DNA of 64,000 nucleotides, from the NCBI GenBank assembly GCA_020171895.1, contig JAIVAN010000004.1:1-64000 (forward strand), in the 5' to 3' direction. The notes under the pieces were generated by a model that saw only the letters and a list, made by a program, of their open reading frames with translations, was not told the DNA's origin and ran no database searches. Every line of letters begins with the position of its first letter. Position 1 is the first letter of the stretch. Of the stretch, positions 1 to 8,739 are shown piece by piece. Both the position numbers and the translations under genes were made by a program. The DNA is from Bacillus timonensis. GTDB taxonomy: Bacteria; Bacillota; Bacilli; Bacillales; Bacillaceae_L.

Positions 1-117
<117 letters not shown>

Positions 118-244
118 AATATTTACCCTTTCATTGAATGTTCTTAGGTTATCTAGTTTTGAGGGAACAACCTCACTTTTTAGTGAAAAAATTCTCTTGA
201 AAAATTCTATTACTGATAATATAATAGAATTTGTCTTAAATAAG

Positions 245-359
<115 letters not shown>

Positions 360-369
360 CTGTTAATAT

Positions 370-444
370 TCCACAGTAGCTCAGTGGTAGAGCTATCGGC
401 TGTTAACCGATCGGTCGCAGGTTCGAATCCTGCCTGTGGAGCCA
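370..444 (+). tRNA. tRNA-Asn (GUU)
   Basis: Acceptor stem TCCACAG/CTGTGGA pairs perfectly, the anticodon loop reads CTGTTAA, and CCA is encoded. First gene of a tRNA cluster in the same order as B. subtilis trnD. Confidence 0.97.
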
Positions 445-447
445 TTT

Positions 448-539
448 GGAGAGCTGTCCGAGTGGTCGAAGGAGCACGATTGGAAATCGTGTAGGCGGTC
501 AACTCCGTCTCAAGGGTTCGAATCCCTTGCTCTCCGCCA
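448..539 (+). tRNA. tRNA-Ser (GGA)
   Basis: Class II tRNA with a long variable arm, anticodon GGA in TTGGAAA, and encoded CCA. It is 3 bp from tRNA-Asn. Confidence 0.96.
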
Positions 540-577
540 CTAGGTTTTACTATATATAATAGCATATGCTGTTATTT

Positions 578-652
578 GGCCCGTTGGTCAAGCGGTTAAG
601 ACACCGCCCTTTCACGGCGGTAACACGGGTTCGAATCCCGTACGGGTCACCA
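578..652 (+). tRNA. tRNA-Glu (UUC)
   Basis: Cloverleaf with anticodon loop CTTTCAC and encoded CCA; acceptor GGCCCGT pairs with ACGGGTC. Confidence 0.96.
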
Positions 653-656
653 TTTT

Positions 657-732
657 GGAGGATTAGCTCAGCTGGGAGAGCACCTGCCTTACAAGCAGGG
701 GGTCGGCGGTTCGATCCCGTCATCCTCCACCA
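657..732 (+). tRNA. tRNA-Val (UAC)
   Basis: Acceptor GGAGGAT pairs with ATCCTCC; the anticodon loop is CTTACAA and CCA is encoded. Confidence 0.96.
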
Positions 733-756
733 TAATATTTCTATACTTGTTATTAT

Positions 757-833
<77 letters not shown>

Positions 834-903
834 ATTTATCATTTTAACAAATGAGTTTTTGTTGCATATATTATTATCGCAATATTTATAAATTCTCATT
901 AAT

Positions 904-979
904 GGTCCCGTGGTGTAGCGGTTAACATGCCTGCCTGTCACGCAGGAGATCGCCGGTTCGATCCCGGTCGGGACCGCCA
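904..979 (+). tRNA. tRNA-Asp (GUC)
   Basis: Acceptor GGTCCCG pairs with CGGGACC, the anticodon is GTC, and CCA is encoded. Confidence 0.96.
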
Positions 980-984
980 TTAAT

Positions 985-1060
985 GGCTCGGTAGCTCAGT
1001 CGGTAGAGCAATGGACTGAAAATCCATGTGTCGGCGGTTCGATTCCGTCCCGAGCCACCA
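985..1060 (+). tRNA. tRNA-Phe (GAA)
   Basis: Acceptor GGCTCGG pairs with CCGAGCC; the anticodon loop is CTGAAAA and CCA is encoded. Confidence 0.96.
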
Positions 1061-1070
1061 TTTGTATGAT

Positions 1071-1146
<76 letters not shown>

Positions 1147-1156
1147 TTCGACTTGT

Positions 1157-1241
1157 GGAGGGGTAGCGAAGTGGCTAAACGCGGCGGACTGTAAATCCGC
1201 TCCCTGAGGGTTCGGCGGTTCGAATCCGTCCCCCTCCACCA
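1157..1241 (+). tRNA. tRNA-Tyr (GUA)
   Basis: Class II tRNA with a long variable arm, anticodon GTA, and encoded CCA. Confidence 0.96.
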
Positions 1242-1248
1242 TTTTAAT

Positions 1249-1322
1249 AGGGGCATAGTTTAAAGGTAGAACTGAGGTCTCCAAAACCTCCAGTGTGGGT
1301 TCGATTCCTACTGCCCCTGCCA
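1249..1322 (+). tRNA. tRNA-Trp (CCA)
   Basis: Acceptor AGGGGCA pairs with TGCCCCT; the anticodon loop is CTCCAAA and the 3' CCA is encoded. Confidence 0.96.
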
Positions 1323-1335
1323 ATTTAATCAATAT

Positions 1336-1412
1336 GGCGGTTGTGGCGAAGTGGTTAACGCACCTGATTGTGGTTCAGGCATTCGTGGGTTCGATTCCCA
1401 TCAATCGCCCCA
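1336..1412 (+). tRNA. tRNA-His (GUG)
   Basis: Anticodon GTG. The extra 5' G (position -1) faces C73, as expected for tRNA-His. CCA is encoded. Confidence 0.96.
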
Positions 1413-1442
1413 TTATGATTTAACTTATGAAAGAACATATAT

Positions 1443-1517
1443 TGGGCTATAGCCAAGCGGTAAGGCAACGGACTTTGACTCCGTCATGCGTTGGTTCGAA
1501 TCCAGCTAGCCCAGCCA
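1443..1517 (+). tRNA. tRNA-Gln (UUG)
   Basis: Acceptor TGGGCTA pairs with TAGCCCA; the anticodon loop is CTTTGAC and CCA is encoded. Confidence 0.96.
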
Positions 1518-1521
1518 TTTT

Positions 1522-1596
1522 GCGGAAGTAGTTCAGTGGTAGAACACCACCTTGCCAAGGTGGGGGTCGCGGGTTCGAATCCCGTCTTCCGCTCCA
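1522..1596 (+). tRNA. tRNA-Gly (GCC)
   Basis: Acceptor GCGGAAG pairs with CTTCCGC; the anticodon is GCC and CCA is encoded. Confidence 0.96.
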
Positions 1597-1600
1597 AGTT

Positions 1601-1674
<74 letters not shown>

Positions 1675-1697
1675 AGAGAATATTTTTTTAACCCCAT

Positions 1698-1786
1698 GCC
1701 GGGGTGGCGGAACTGGCAGACGCACAGGACTTAAAATCCTGCGGTAGGTGACTACCGTACCGGTTCGATTCCGGTCCTCGGCACCA
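1698..1786 (+). tRNA. tRNA-Leu (UAA)
   Basis: Class II tRNA with a long variable arm; the anticodon loop is CTTAAAA and CCA is encoded. Confidence 0.95.
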
Positions 1787-1819
1787 TCTTTATATTAGAT
1801 ACTTGTGATATCGGCCTTT

Positions 1820-1901
1820 GCCGGTGTGGCGGAATTGGCAGACGCGCACGACTCAAAATCGTGTTCCTTCTGGAGTGTCGGTTCGACCCCGACCACCGGT
1901 A
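1820..1901 (+). tRNA. tRNA-Leu (CAA), no encoded CCA
   Basis: Acceptor GCCGGTG pairs with CACCGGT through a terminal G-U; the anticodon loop is CTCAAAA. The discriminator A is followed by TCT, so CCA is not encoded and must be added by nucleotidyltransferase. All the other tRNAs of this cluster encode CCA. Confidence 0.93.
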
Positions 1902-1912
1902 TCTACTTACTT

Positions 1913-1940
1913 AACAGGCTAAAACCTGTTTTTATTTTTT
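1913..1940 (+). terminator. Terminator inside the tRNA cluster
   Basis: AACAGG/CCTGTT hairpin followed by a T-rich tract. It ends the main 16-tRNA block, before the last tRNA-Gly. Confidence 0.75.
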
Positions 1941-1988
1941 GAAAGTCATTCGACAAATTTCTAGCTTTTCTGCAGTAACTTTTAAAAT

Positions 1989-2062
1989 GCGGGTGTAGTT
2001 TAATGGTAAAACCTCAGCCTTCCAAGCTGATGTCGTGAGTTCGATTCTCATCACCCGCTCCA
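1989..2062 (+). tRNA. tRNA-Gly (UCC)
   Basis: Acceptor GCGGGTG pairs with CACCCGC; the anticodon loop is CTTCCAA and CCA is encoded. It lies beyond the first terminator and has its own terminator, so it is a seventeenth tRNA added to the trnD-like series. Confidence 0.95.
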
Positions 2063-2073
2063 ACTTTGTTTAC

Positions 2074-2118
2074 AACGCAGTGTTTCGTTTCTTAGTAAAA
2101 CGAGGCATTGCGTTTTTT
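2074..2118 (+). terminator. Terminator of tRNA-Gly
   Basis: Long hairpin with arms AACGCAGTG and CATTGCGTT plus an inner TCGTTTT/AAAACGA stem, followed by a run of T. Confidence 0.85.
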
Positions 2119-2134
2119 AGTATTTATAGTGAAT

Positions 2135-2161
2135 AAAAAAAGAGTTCCACTAAAGGAACCC
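2135..2161 (-). terminator. Terminator of the B3/B4 gene
   Basis: Read on the minus strand, GGGTTCC/GGAACTC forms a 7-bp stem followed by seven T. Confidence 0.75.
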
Positions 2162-2187
2162 ATTAATAAGCATGTTCTTAATAAAGA

Positions 2188-2856
2188 CTATTCTATAATA
2201 TCTACTGAAGCAACACCACCATGAATCTGTAAGAACATTTCCTTCAGCGAATTAGTAAGATTCGTACTTTCTGTCTTTGTCATTGTAGGAGATAGATAGA
2301 TAATATGAAGGGCTTCCTTTGTAAGTTCAGTTACAGTGGTTCTTTCAGAATCGACGTAGGGACTTCCGAATGGACCTAGATGATCGCTAGAAAGAAGTTT
2401 GTTCTCCATATTGATTGTTCGTCCGTTAATTCCTATATATTCATCATTAGAATGTCCGACTGTTATTTCGACTGGTCCTTCTATCTTGTTCATGTCATAG
2501 ATACCAATGGGAATTTCATATTTCAAAGAGAAGAAATTATTGAGATCAGCGGCACTATTGATACTTCCTATAAAGCTTTGTTTCTTAATCCTTCGGTAAA
2601 GAGATTCAACAGAAGGGCGATATCTACTTGGGTCAGTTCCGATGGTTTTAAAAACTTTTCGCCAATTTTTTATACCTTTAAAGTTGGTTAGTTCCTTCTC
2701 TTCTAAATCAAAATAAAGTGATTCTTGAAAAAGTTGAAGTCTACCTTTTAGCATTTGAGGTGATTCTCCAACAGAAATATCTTGGTAGTGGATTACACCT
2801 ATTTTGAAATCAGCCATTTTTTCTTTAATCATTGGTGATATAGTTATTTCCAACAT
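2188..2856 (-). CDS. B3/B4 tRNA-binding-domain protein
   Basis: Protein of 222 residues with the B3/B4 fold otherwise found in the beta subunit of phenylalanyl-tRNA synthetase. The central motif around F-K-G-I-K-N-W-R and P-S-R-Y-R-P-S is typical of stand-alone B3/B4 proteins. Family members are suspected to act on or near tRNA, for example in editing, but the activity of this type is not established. The start is set at the ATG 12 nt inside a longer TTG-initiated frame, because GGAGGGAG sits just 5 nt before this ATG and would otherwise be coding. It is a single-gene unit with its own terminator, divergent from queG. Confidence 0.8.
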   Translation of the reverse strand: MLEITISPMIKEKMADFKIGVIHYQDISVGESPQMLKGRLQLFQESLYFDLEEKELTNFKGIKNWRKVFKTIGTDPSRYRPSVESLYRRIKKQSFIGSINSAADLNNFFSLKYEIPIGIYDMNKIEGPVEITVGHSNDEYIGINGRTINMENKLLSSDHLGPFGSPYVDSERTTVTELTKEALHIIYLSPTMTKTESTNLTNSLKEMFLQIHGGVASVDIIE

Positions 2857-2959
2857 TTCTCCCTCCAAACTTTTGTACGATTAGTTTACCATAGGGTAGA
2901 GATGATTCATAATAGATAGATAATGTGATTCAACACGTATGAAGAAAGGAGGTTTAAGG

Positions 2960-4090
2960 ATGGATATTTTCCAATTAAAGCAAGAGATTATTGATTATAG
3001 TAAAACAATTGGTATTGATAAGATCGGTTTTGCAAGTGCAACGGTTTTTGATGAGTTAAAAAATCGGTTAGTTACACAACAGATTTTAGGGTATCAGTCT
3101 GGATTTGAAGAGTCTGATATTGAAAAGCGTACAAACCCTGATTTACTTTTACCTGGAGCGAAATCCATCATTGCGATTGCACTTGCATATCCTTCCAAAT
3201 TAAAGGATGCGCCAAGAAGTACAAAGGAAGAGCGTAGAGGCATTTTTTGTAGAGCATCTTGGGGAAGGGATTATCATGATGTGTTAAGAGACCGGCTAAA
3301 GAAGCTAGAAGTGTTTATTCAAGAGAAAGTCCCCACAGCGATGTTAAAGTCGATGGTTGATACTGGAGAACTGTCAGATCGTGCTGTCGCTGAAAGGGCC
3401 GGAATTGGTTGGAGCGGTAAAAATTGTGCAATCATTACACCGGAGTTTGGCTCCTATGTTTATTTAGGAGAAATGATTACAAATATTCCTTTTCCAGCGG
3501 ATCATCAAATTGAAGATCAGTGTGGGACGTGTAATAAATGTGTGGAGGTTTGTCCGACGAATGCACTTGTACAAGGAGGACAATTAGATTCTTCTAAATG
3601 CATAGCTTTTTTAACACAAACTAAGGATTTTTTACCTGAACAATATCGGACAAAGGTTGGAAACCGGTTGTATGGTTGTGATACGTGTCAAACGGTATGT
3701 CCAGAGAATAAAGGAAAGGATTTTCATTTGCATGAGGAAATGGAACCGGATCCTGAGATTGTAAAACCTATCCTTAAGCCTCTTTTACACATAAGTAATA
3801 GGGAGTTTAAAGAAAAATTCGGACCTATCTCTGGTTCATGGAGAGGGAAAAAGCCCATTCAACGTAATGCGATACTCGCACTTGCACATTACAGAGATGA
3901 GACAGCCCTTCCTGATCTAGAAAAATTATTAAAAGAAGATCCAAGACCTGTAATCCGTGGAACTGCTGCATGGGCAATTGGTAAAATTGGTGCTAAGGAA
4001 AGTAGAGAACTATTGGAAAATGCTCGTGACCGAGAAAAAGATGAACAAGTTTTAAGCGAAATAGAAAAAGGATTATCATTTATTTTGTAG
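2960..4090 (+). CDS. queG: Epoxyqueuosine reductase QueG
   Basis: Cobalamin- and iron-sulfur-dependent enzyme that reduces epoxyqueuosine to queuosine at the wobble base of tRNAs, the last step of queuosine synthesis. The 376-residue protein has the catalytic region around V-D-T-G (Asp134) and two 4Fe-4S motifs, CGTCNKCVEVCP near 188-199 and CDTCQTVCP near 240-248. HEAT-like alpha repeats occupy the C-terminus (about 290-370) and are thought to contact tRNA. AAAGGAGG lies inside a longer upstream frame, so the ATG directly after it is chosen. It corresponds to B. subtilis YhbA and heads the same yhbA-yhbB-trmL series. Confidence 0.95.
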   Translation: MDIFQLKQEIIDYSKTIGIDKIGFASATVFDELKNRLVTQQILGYQSGFEESDIEKRTNPDLLLPGAKSIIAIALAYPSKLKDAPRSTKEERRGIFCRASWGRDYHDVLRDRLKKLEVFIQEKVPTAMLKSMVDTGELSDRAVAERAGIGWSGKNCAIITPEFGSYVYLGEMITNIPFPADHQIEDQCGTCNKCVEVCPTNALVQGGQLDSSKCIAFLTQTKDFLPEQYRTKVGNRLYGCDTCQTVCPENKGKDFHLHEEMEPDPEIVKPILKPLLHISNREFKEKFGPISGSWRGKKPIQRNAILALAHYRDETALPDLEKLLKEDPRPVIRGTAAWAIGKIGAKESRELLENARDREKDEQVLSEIEKGLSFIL

Positions 4091-4183
4091 GAAAGGGCCA
4101 AGTTGGTCCTTTATTTTTTTTACTAAAATTCTATTTCTCACATACTTTCTTAATAGTACAGTTTGAAAGTAGGTGATGATAAA

Positions 4184-5071
4184 GTGAAGAAAAAAATAGA
4201 AGAATTAATGAATAAACGACTTCATTCACTCGTTGGAAACCATCACAGACATACAGGAAAATTAAATAGCATCGATGAGAAGTTACTACAACAAAAAATA
4301 GCGATGAACCAAAAAAGAGCTGCAGAAATTGTGAAAAGTCATGCGAGCGTTCAGATAGTTGGGCAGAAACGAGTAAATAATTTTCACTATATTGATTACA
4401 ACGCACATATTCAATATGTCGTGAAGCAAAATGATAAGATCTATGTAGAGGAAAGTTTTGAAGAACGTATAGCTATGTTTGAAAATGGTGATTTAATCAA
4501 CGATGATGAAAAAAAATATGTAGAAGAAGATTCGACTGATGACCAAGTACTTGACCGAAAGAAGTTAGAAAATGAGCCGCTTGGAGTTTCATATAATCGT
4601 CTAGATGCTGTGAAATATGCGGAGCGATGGTGGAATAGCTTTAATCCAAAATACAAAAAGTTTGAAAATGATTGTACGAATTTTATTTCTCAATGCTTAC
4701 ATGCTGGAGGTATCCCAATGGTTGGATATCCTAGCAGGACAAATGGCTGGTGGATGAAACATCAAAATTGGAGTTATTCGTGGACGGTTGCCAATTCATT
4801 TCGTTGGTATTTAAGTGGAGCTAAGTCAGGTCTTAGAGCTAAGGAGGTATTTAGTGCAAAGGATTTACTTCTTGGTGATGTTATTTGCTATGACTTTGAA
4901 GGGGATGGTAGATATAACCACGCAACCATCGTTGTAGCTAAGGATGAGGAAGGTATGCCGTTAGTTAATGCTCATACACAAAACAGTCGGATGAGGTATT
5001 GGACCTATGAAGACTCTACAGCCTATACACCGAATATCACCTATAAGTTTTTTCATATTCTAGATGGTTGA
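4184..5071 (+). CDS. Amidase-domain protein (YhbB-like)
   Basis: Protein of 295 residues with a C-terminal putative amidase domain of the Amidase_6 type. The likely nucleophile is the Cys in N-D-C-T-N-F-I-S-Q near residue 168, with later His residues in Y-N-H-A-T and N-A-H-T completing a papain-like set. The N-terminal half is charged and has no signal peptide or membrane segment, so it is predicted cytoplasmic or packaged in the spore rather than secreted. A GTG start is chosen because AGGTGATGAT lies just before it, inside a longer TTG frame. Position and family match B. subtilis YhbB, of unknown role. Confidence 0.85.
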   Translation: MKKKIEELMNKRLHSLVGNHHRHTGKLNSIDEKLLQQKIAMNQKRAAEIVKSHASVQIVGQKRVNNFHYIDYNAHIQYVVKQNDKIYVEESFEERIAMFENGDLINDDEKKYVEEDSTDDQVLDRKKLENEPLGVSYNRLDAVKYAERWWNSFNPKYKKFENDCTNFISQCLHAGGIPMVGYPSRTNGWWMKHQNWSYSWTVANSFRWYLSGAKSGLRAKEVFSAKDLLLGDVICYDFEGDGRYNHATIVVAKDEEGMPLVNAHTQNSRMRYWTYEDSTAYTPNITYKFFHILDG

Positions 5072-5132
5072 ACGGACGTTAACTTACGATTTTTATAATG
5101 AAAAGTGGTATAATAACAACGAGGTGAAGAAT

Positions 5133-5606
5133 GTGGGACTACATGTTGTTTTATATCAACCAGAGATTCCAGCTAATACAGGAAATATTGCACGTTCATG
5201 TGCAGCAACGGATACGACACTGCATTTAATCCGACCGTTAGGCTTTTCAACTGATGATAAGATGTTAAAACGAGCTGGATTGGATTATTGGCAGTATGTG
5301 AATGTTGTATACTATGATTCTTTAGACGAATTATTTGAGAAGAATTCAAATGGTGAGTTTTTCTTTATTACAAAGTTTGGTCAAAAGCCACATACGTCTT
5401 TTGATTATAGTAACTTAGAGAAGGATTATTTCTTTGTCTTTGGAAGAGAAACGAATGGCCTTCCGAAAGAAATTATTGAAAACAACATGGAACGTTGTTT
5501 GCGTCTTCCTATGACTGAAAATGTACGTTCATTAAATGTTTCGAATACGGCTGCAATCCTTATTTATGAAGCATTAAGACAACGTAATTATCCTGGATTA
5601 TCATAA
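5133..5606 (+). CDS. trmL: tRNA (cytidine/uridine-2'-O)-methyltransferase TrmL
   Basis: SPOUT-class methyltransferase that 2'-O-methylates the wobble nucleotide (position 34) of tRNA-Leu isoacceptors with S-adenosylmethionine. The 157-residue length, the N-terminal motif Y-Q-P-E-I-P-A-N-T-G-N-I-A-R and the C-terminal trefoil-knot segment M-T-E-N-V-R-S-L-N-V-S-N-T-A-A are diagnostic. The GTG start is chosen because GAGGTGA precedes it by a few bases and the protein then aligns with known TrmL N-termini; a longer in-frame extension overlapping the amidase gene is unlikely. Known as CspR/YhbC-region protein in B. subtilis. It lies 61 bp after the amidase gene. Confidence 0.95.
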   Translation: MGLHVVLYQPEIPANTGNIARSCAATDTTLHLIRPLGFSTDDKMLKRAGLDYWQYVNVVYYDSLDELFEKNSNGEFFFITKFGQKPHTSFDYSNLEKDYFFVFGRETNGLPKEIIENNMERCLRLPMTENVRSLNVSNTAAILIYEALRQRNYPGLS

Positions 5607-5610
5607 GGAA

Positions 5611-5643
5611 CAAAAAAATGACCTTCACACGTGTGAAGGTCAT
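5611..5643 (-). terminator. Terminator of the 30-residue gene
   Basis: A perfect 13-bp inverted repeat, ATGACCTTCACAC/GTGTGAAGGTCAT. On the minus strand it is followed by seven T, so it mainly serves the small minus-strand gene, and possibly trmL as well. Confidence 0.8.
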
Positions 5644-5657
5644 TGCTATGTTTAGAT

Positions 5658-5750
5658 TTACTTTTTAACGCCTGGCTTGTCATTATATCCAGCAGTGAAG
5701 ATTGCTGATAAGAAAGCAAGACATACACCTAATATTAAGAGTAACTTCAT
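5658..5750 (-). CDS. Small membrane protein, 30 residues
   Basis: Short reading frame MKLLLILGVCLAFLSAIFTA followed by a polar tail ending P-G-V-K-K. GAGGAGG precedes the ATG at ideal spacing, and a perfect terminator follows the stop. The hydrophobic first 20 residues form one membrane segment. The strong ribosome binding site and dedicated terminator make it a convincing gene. I cannot name the family; small single-span peptides of this kind are often sporulation- or stress-related in Bacillus, but that is inference only. Confidence 0.7.
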   Translation of the reverse strand: MKLLLILGVCLAFLSAIFTAGYNDKPGVKK

Positions 5751-5880
5751 TGTATATCCTCCTCATTACTTGGGTCTGTATCGAACAATATCTCCATTAT
5801 AGCTTATCTTTAAAAACATGTGAATGAAAAACTCGGACAAAATAGGAAACTTTTTTGAACTTGTATGGATCTTCAAATAA

Positions 5881-6067
5881 GCTACCCTGAAAATAAAACT
5901 CTGAACTGGGTGTGTTAACCTTCGTTGCAGGAACCTCGCTTTCCGTGGGGCGCCACTTGAGCCTCCTCGGCTTCGCCTGTGGGGTCTCAAGTCTGTCGCA
6001 TATCCCACAGGAGTCTCGGTTCCTTCCACTCCGATTAACACGCATGGAATACTTTAATCCAACATTC
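5881..6067 (-). repeat. Structured ~185-bp dispersed repeat, copy 1
   Basis: The core runs from GTGTTAACC at 5912 to GATTAACACGC at 6043, with conserved flanks on both sides. It is the reverse complement of two further copies at 60686-60870 and 60926-61113. It is GC-rich compared with its surroundings and folds into nested stems, with GGAACC/GGTTCC outermost and ACTTGAG/CTCAAGT in the middle. The rest of the 5751-6298 gap shows no gene. Confidence 0.85.
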
Positions 6068-6298
6068 TAAGATACAAAAGATCTATTGCACATTTTCATG
6101 CCTAGTGAGTCTTTGCGAATTTATCTTTCATACATGTTATTTTTTACATATTGCCTCAATAAAATTCATTAAACCAATACTTTCTTTAAAAGAGAAAAGG
6201 TTGGACGTGTTGAATTTTTCTTTTCCTAGAATGTTGAAGGACATACTCGCATAAAGTGTATTAACACGCTAATGAACATCAAAGATGAGGAGGCCCAT

Positions 6299-8194
6299 AT
6301 GGATATTTTAAAAAAGCTAGAACAATTTCGGGAAGAGGAACAGCGTCTAAAGTGGGAAGGTACCTTCGGTGATTATTTAGAATTGTTAAAAGAGAAACCA
6401 ATTGTCGCTCAATCAGCTCATTCTAGAGTTTACAATATGATCAAAGATGCTGGAATTGAAGAAGTAAATGGTAAGCGCACATACAAATTCTTTGATCATC
6501 AGTTATTTGGTTTAGAAGAAGCGTTAGAAAGACTTGTCGAGGAATATTTTCATCCAGCTGCGAAGAGGTTAGATGTTCGGAAAAGGATCTTATTATTAAT
6601 GGGTCCTGTAAGTGGTGGTAAATCAACTTTGGTTTCGATGCTAAAAAGAGGACTAGAAGCGTATTCTCATACTGATAGGGGCGCAGTATATGCAATTAAA
6701 GGCTGCCCAATGCATGAGGATCCACTGCATCTTATTCCTCACCATTTACGAGATGATTTCTTTGATGAGTACGGAATTCGTATTGAAGGAAATTTGTCTC
6801 CTTTAAATATGATGCGTCTTGAAAAGGAATATGGTGGACGTATCGAAGATGTAAGAGTTGAACGCATCTTCCTATCAGAAGATAAACGGGTTGGAATTGG
6901 AACTTTTAGTCCATCTGATCCGAAATCACAGGATATTGCGGATTTAACAGGTAGTATCGACTTCTCCACAATCGCTGAATTTGGTTCAGAGTCAGATCCT
7001 CGTGCCTATCGTTTTGATGGTGAGTTAAATAAAGCGAACCGTGGGATGATGGAGTTTCAGGAAATGTTAAAATGTGATGAAAAATTCCTCTGGCATTTAC
7101 TATCGCTCACGCAAGAGGGTAATTTTAAAGCAGGTCGCTTTGCCTTAATTTCTGCCGATGAGTTAATCGTAGCTCATACCAATGAGACAGAGTACCGTTC
7201 ATTTATTTCAAATAAGAAGAATGAAGCTCTACACTCGCGTATCATTGTTATGCCAGTTCCTTATAACTTAAAAGTATCAGAAGAAGAACGAATTTACGCC
7301 AAGATGATTAAAGAAAGTGATGTACGTGATGTGCACATTGCACCACATACGTTCAAAGTCGCTGCGATGTTTACCATTCTTACTCGATTAAAAGCACCTA
7401 AAAAAGGTGATATTGATTTTGTGAAGAAAATGAGATTGTATGATGGTGAAGCGGTGGAAGGTTTTAACTCAATTGATGTAGAAGAGTTGAAAAAAGAGCA
7501 TGCCGATGAAGGGATGAGTGGAATTGATCCTCGTTATGTGATTAACCGAATCTCATCTACAATCATTCGTAAAGAAAATCCGTCTATTAATGCGTTAGAT
7601 GTATTACGTTCTTTAAAAGAAGGACTTGATCATCATCCTTCCATCTCAAATGAAGATCGCGAGCGTTATTTAAACTTTATCTCACTTGCTCGTAAGGAAT
7701 ACGATGATATTGCGAAGAAGGAAGTTCAAAAGGCATTTGTTTATTCGTATGAAGAGTCTGCGAAAACGTTAATGGACAATTATTTAGACAATGTAGAAGC
7801 ATACTGCAATAAAAATAAATTACGTGACCCACTTACTGGGGAAGAGATGAACCCTGATGAAAAATTAATGCGTTCGATCGAAGAACAAATTGGTATTTCT
7901 GAGAATGCGAAAAAGGCATTTCGTGAAGAAATTCTTATTAGGATCTCTGCTTATGCTCGTAAAGGAAAGCGATTTGATTACAATTCACACGAGCGTTTAA
8001 GAGAGGCTATTCAAAAGAAATTATTTGCTGACTTGAAGGATGTAGTGAAAATTACAACTTCAACTAAAACACCTGATGAGCAGCAATTAAAGAAAATTAA
8101 TGATGTTGTGAAGCGTTTAGTAGATGAGCATGGCTATAATTCTACATCTGCAAATGAACTGCTTCGTTATGTAGGAAGTTTGTTAAATCGATAG
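6299..8194 (+). CDS. prkA: Serine protein kinase PrkA
   Basis: AAA+-type serine protein kinase of 631 residues, exactly the usual PrkA length. The Walker A motif G-P-V-S-G-G-K-S-T is at 102-110, and the C-terminal part resembles a protein-kinase-like domain. In B. subtilis PrkA is a mother-cell sporulation protein needed for full SigK-dependent expression; in enterobacteria the YeaG homologue acts with YeaH in stress adaptation. The start is the ATG 5 nt after GAGGAGG, not the in-frame ATG 27 nt upstream. A strong terminator follows, and its usual partner yhbH is the next large gene. Confidence 0.96.
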   Translation: MDILKKLEQFREEEQRLKWEGTFGDYLELLKEKPIVAQSAHSRVYNMIKDAGIEEVNGKRTYKFFDHQLFGLEEALERLVEEYFHPAAKRLDVRKRILLLMGPVSGGKSTLVSMLKRGLEAYSHTDRGAVYAIKGCPMHEDPLHLIPHHLRDDFFDEYGIRIEGNLSPLNMMRLEKEYGGRIEDVRVERIFLSEDKRVGIGTFSPSDPKSQDIADLTGSIDFSTIAEFGSESDPRAYRFDGELNKANRGMMEFQEMLKCDEKFLWHLLSLTQEGNFKAGRFALISADELIVAHTNETEYRSFISNKKNEALHSRIIVMPVPYNLKVSEEERIYAKMIKESDVRDVHIAPHTFKVAAMFTILTRLKAPKKGDIDFVKKMRLYDGEAVEGFNSIDVEELKKEHADEGMSGIDPRYVINRISSTIIRKENPSINALDVLRSLKEGLDHHPSISNEDRERYLNFISLARKEYDDIAKKEVQKAFVYSYEESAKTLMDNYLDNVEAYCNKNKLRDPLTGEEMNPDEKLMRSIEEQIGISENAKKAFREEILIRISAYARKGKRFDYNSHERLREAIQKKLFADLKDVVKITTSTKTPDEQQLKKINDVVKRLVDEHGYNSTSANELLRYVGSLLNR

Positions 8195-8210
8195 ATATTT
8201 CTCTAATACA

Positions 8211-8239
8211 AAGCCCCGTGAATCGGGGTTTTTCTTTTT
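8211..8239 (+). terminator. prkA terminator
   Basis: AAGCCCCG/CGGGGTTT stem followed by TTTTCTTTTT. Confidence 0.88.
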
Positions 8240-8288
8240 AACGTTTTAAAAACGATATCATTGGGTAAAGAGTATTGAGGTGATGTTT

Positions 8289-8453
8289 ATGTCAAACAAA
8301 AAGGTATCTACTCCAGAGAACAGCTCAATGTCTAGAGATGGTAAAGAAATGAGAGAGCTTGAAGAAACAATGGAACATGTTGAAAGTAACAAAGAAACGA
8401 AGGAGAAGGGAAATGTGCCTGATCCTATCCAAAATAAAAAAGAAAACGAATGA
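8289..8453 (+). CDS. Small charged protein, 54 residues
   Basis: Begins MSNKKVSTPENSSMSRDGKE, continues very rich in Glu and Lys, and ends K-K-E-N-E. GAGGTGA lies 7 nt before the ATG and a terminator follows 7 nt after the stop. It is hydrophilic and probably disordered. Its composition and position between prkA and yhbH suggest a small sporulation-stage protein, but no family is recognised. Confidence 0.65.
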   Translation: MSNKKVSTPENSSMSRDGKEMRELEETMEHVESNKETKEKGNVPDPIQNKKENE

Positions 8454-8460
8454 TAACAGA

Positions 8461-8499
8461 AATCCCAAACAAGCGAGAGCTCGTTTGGGATTTTACTTT
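8461..8499 (+). terminator. Terminator of the 54-residue gene
   Basis: AATCCCAAAC/GTTTGGGATT stem with an internal GAGAGCTC hairpin, then TTTTACTTTC. Confidence 0.8.
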
Positions 8500-8739
8500 C
8501 TTAGAAAAATAAAATATAGATGATGAGAAATGAAAACGGTTAATTTGACTATACTTGTCTAATTTAAATGATTATGCGTTTAATTTTCAAAATTATTTGT
8601 CAATAATTCAACAATCCTGCATAGGATAAAGTAATCCACTTTAATAGTAAGTGCAGAAGACAAAATTCCGTCAAGATAATGTATGTAAAGAGTATGTGAA
8701 ATGTGAATAAAATTTTAATAATTAAGGAGGGGAAGACAG

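Noticed and set aside
5766..6045. Apparent minus-strand protein frames of 82-91 residues
   Set aside because: They lie wholly within the structured repeat and shift frame between copies; the same element lies elsewhere in non-coding DNA.
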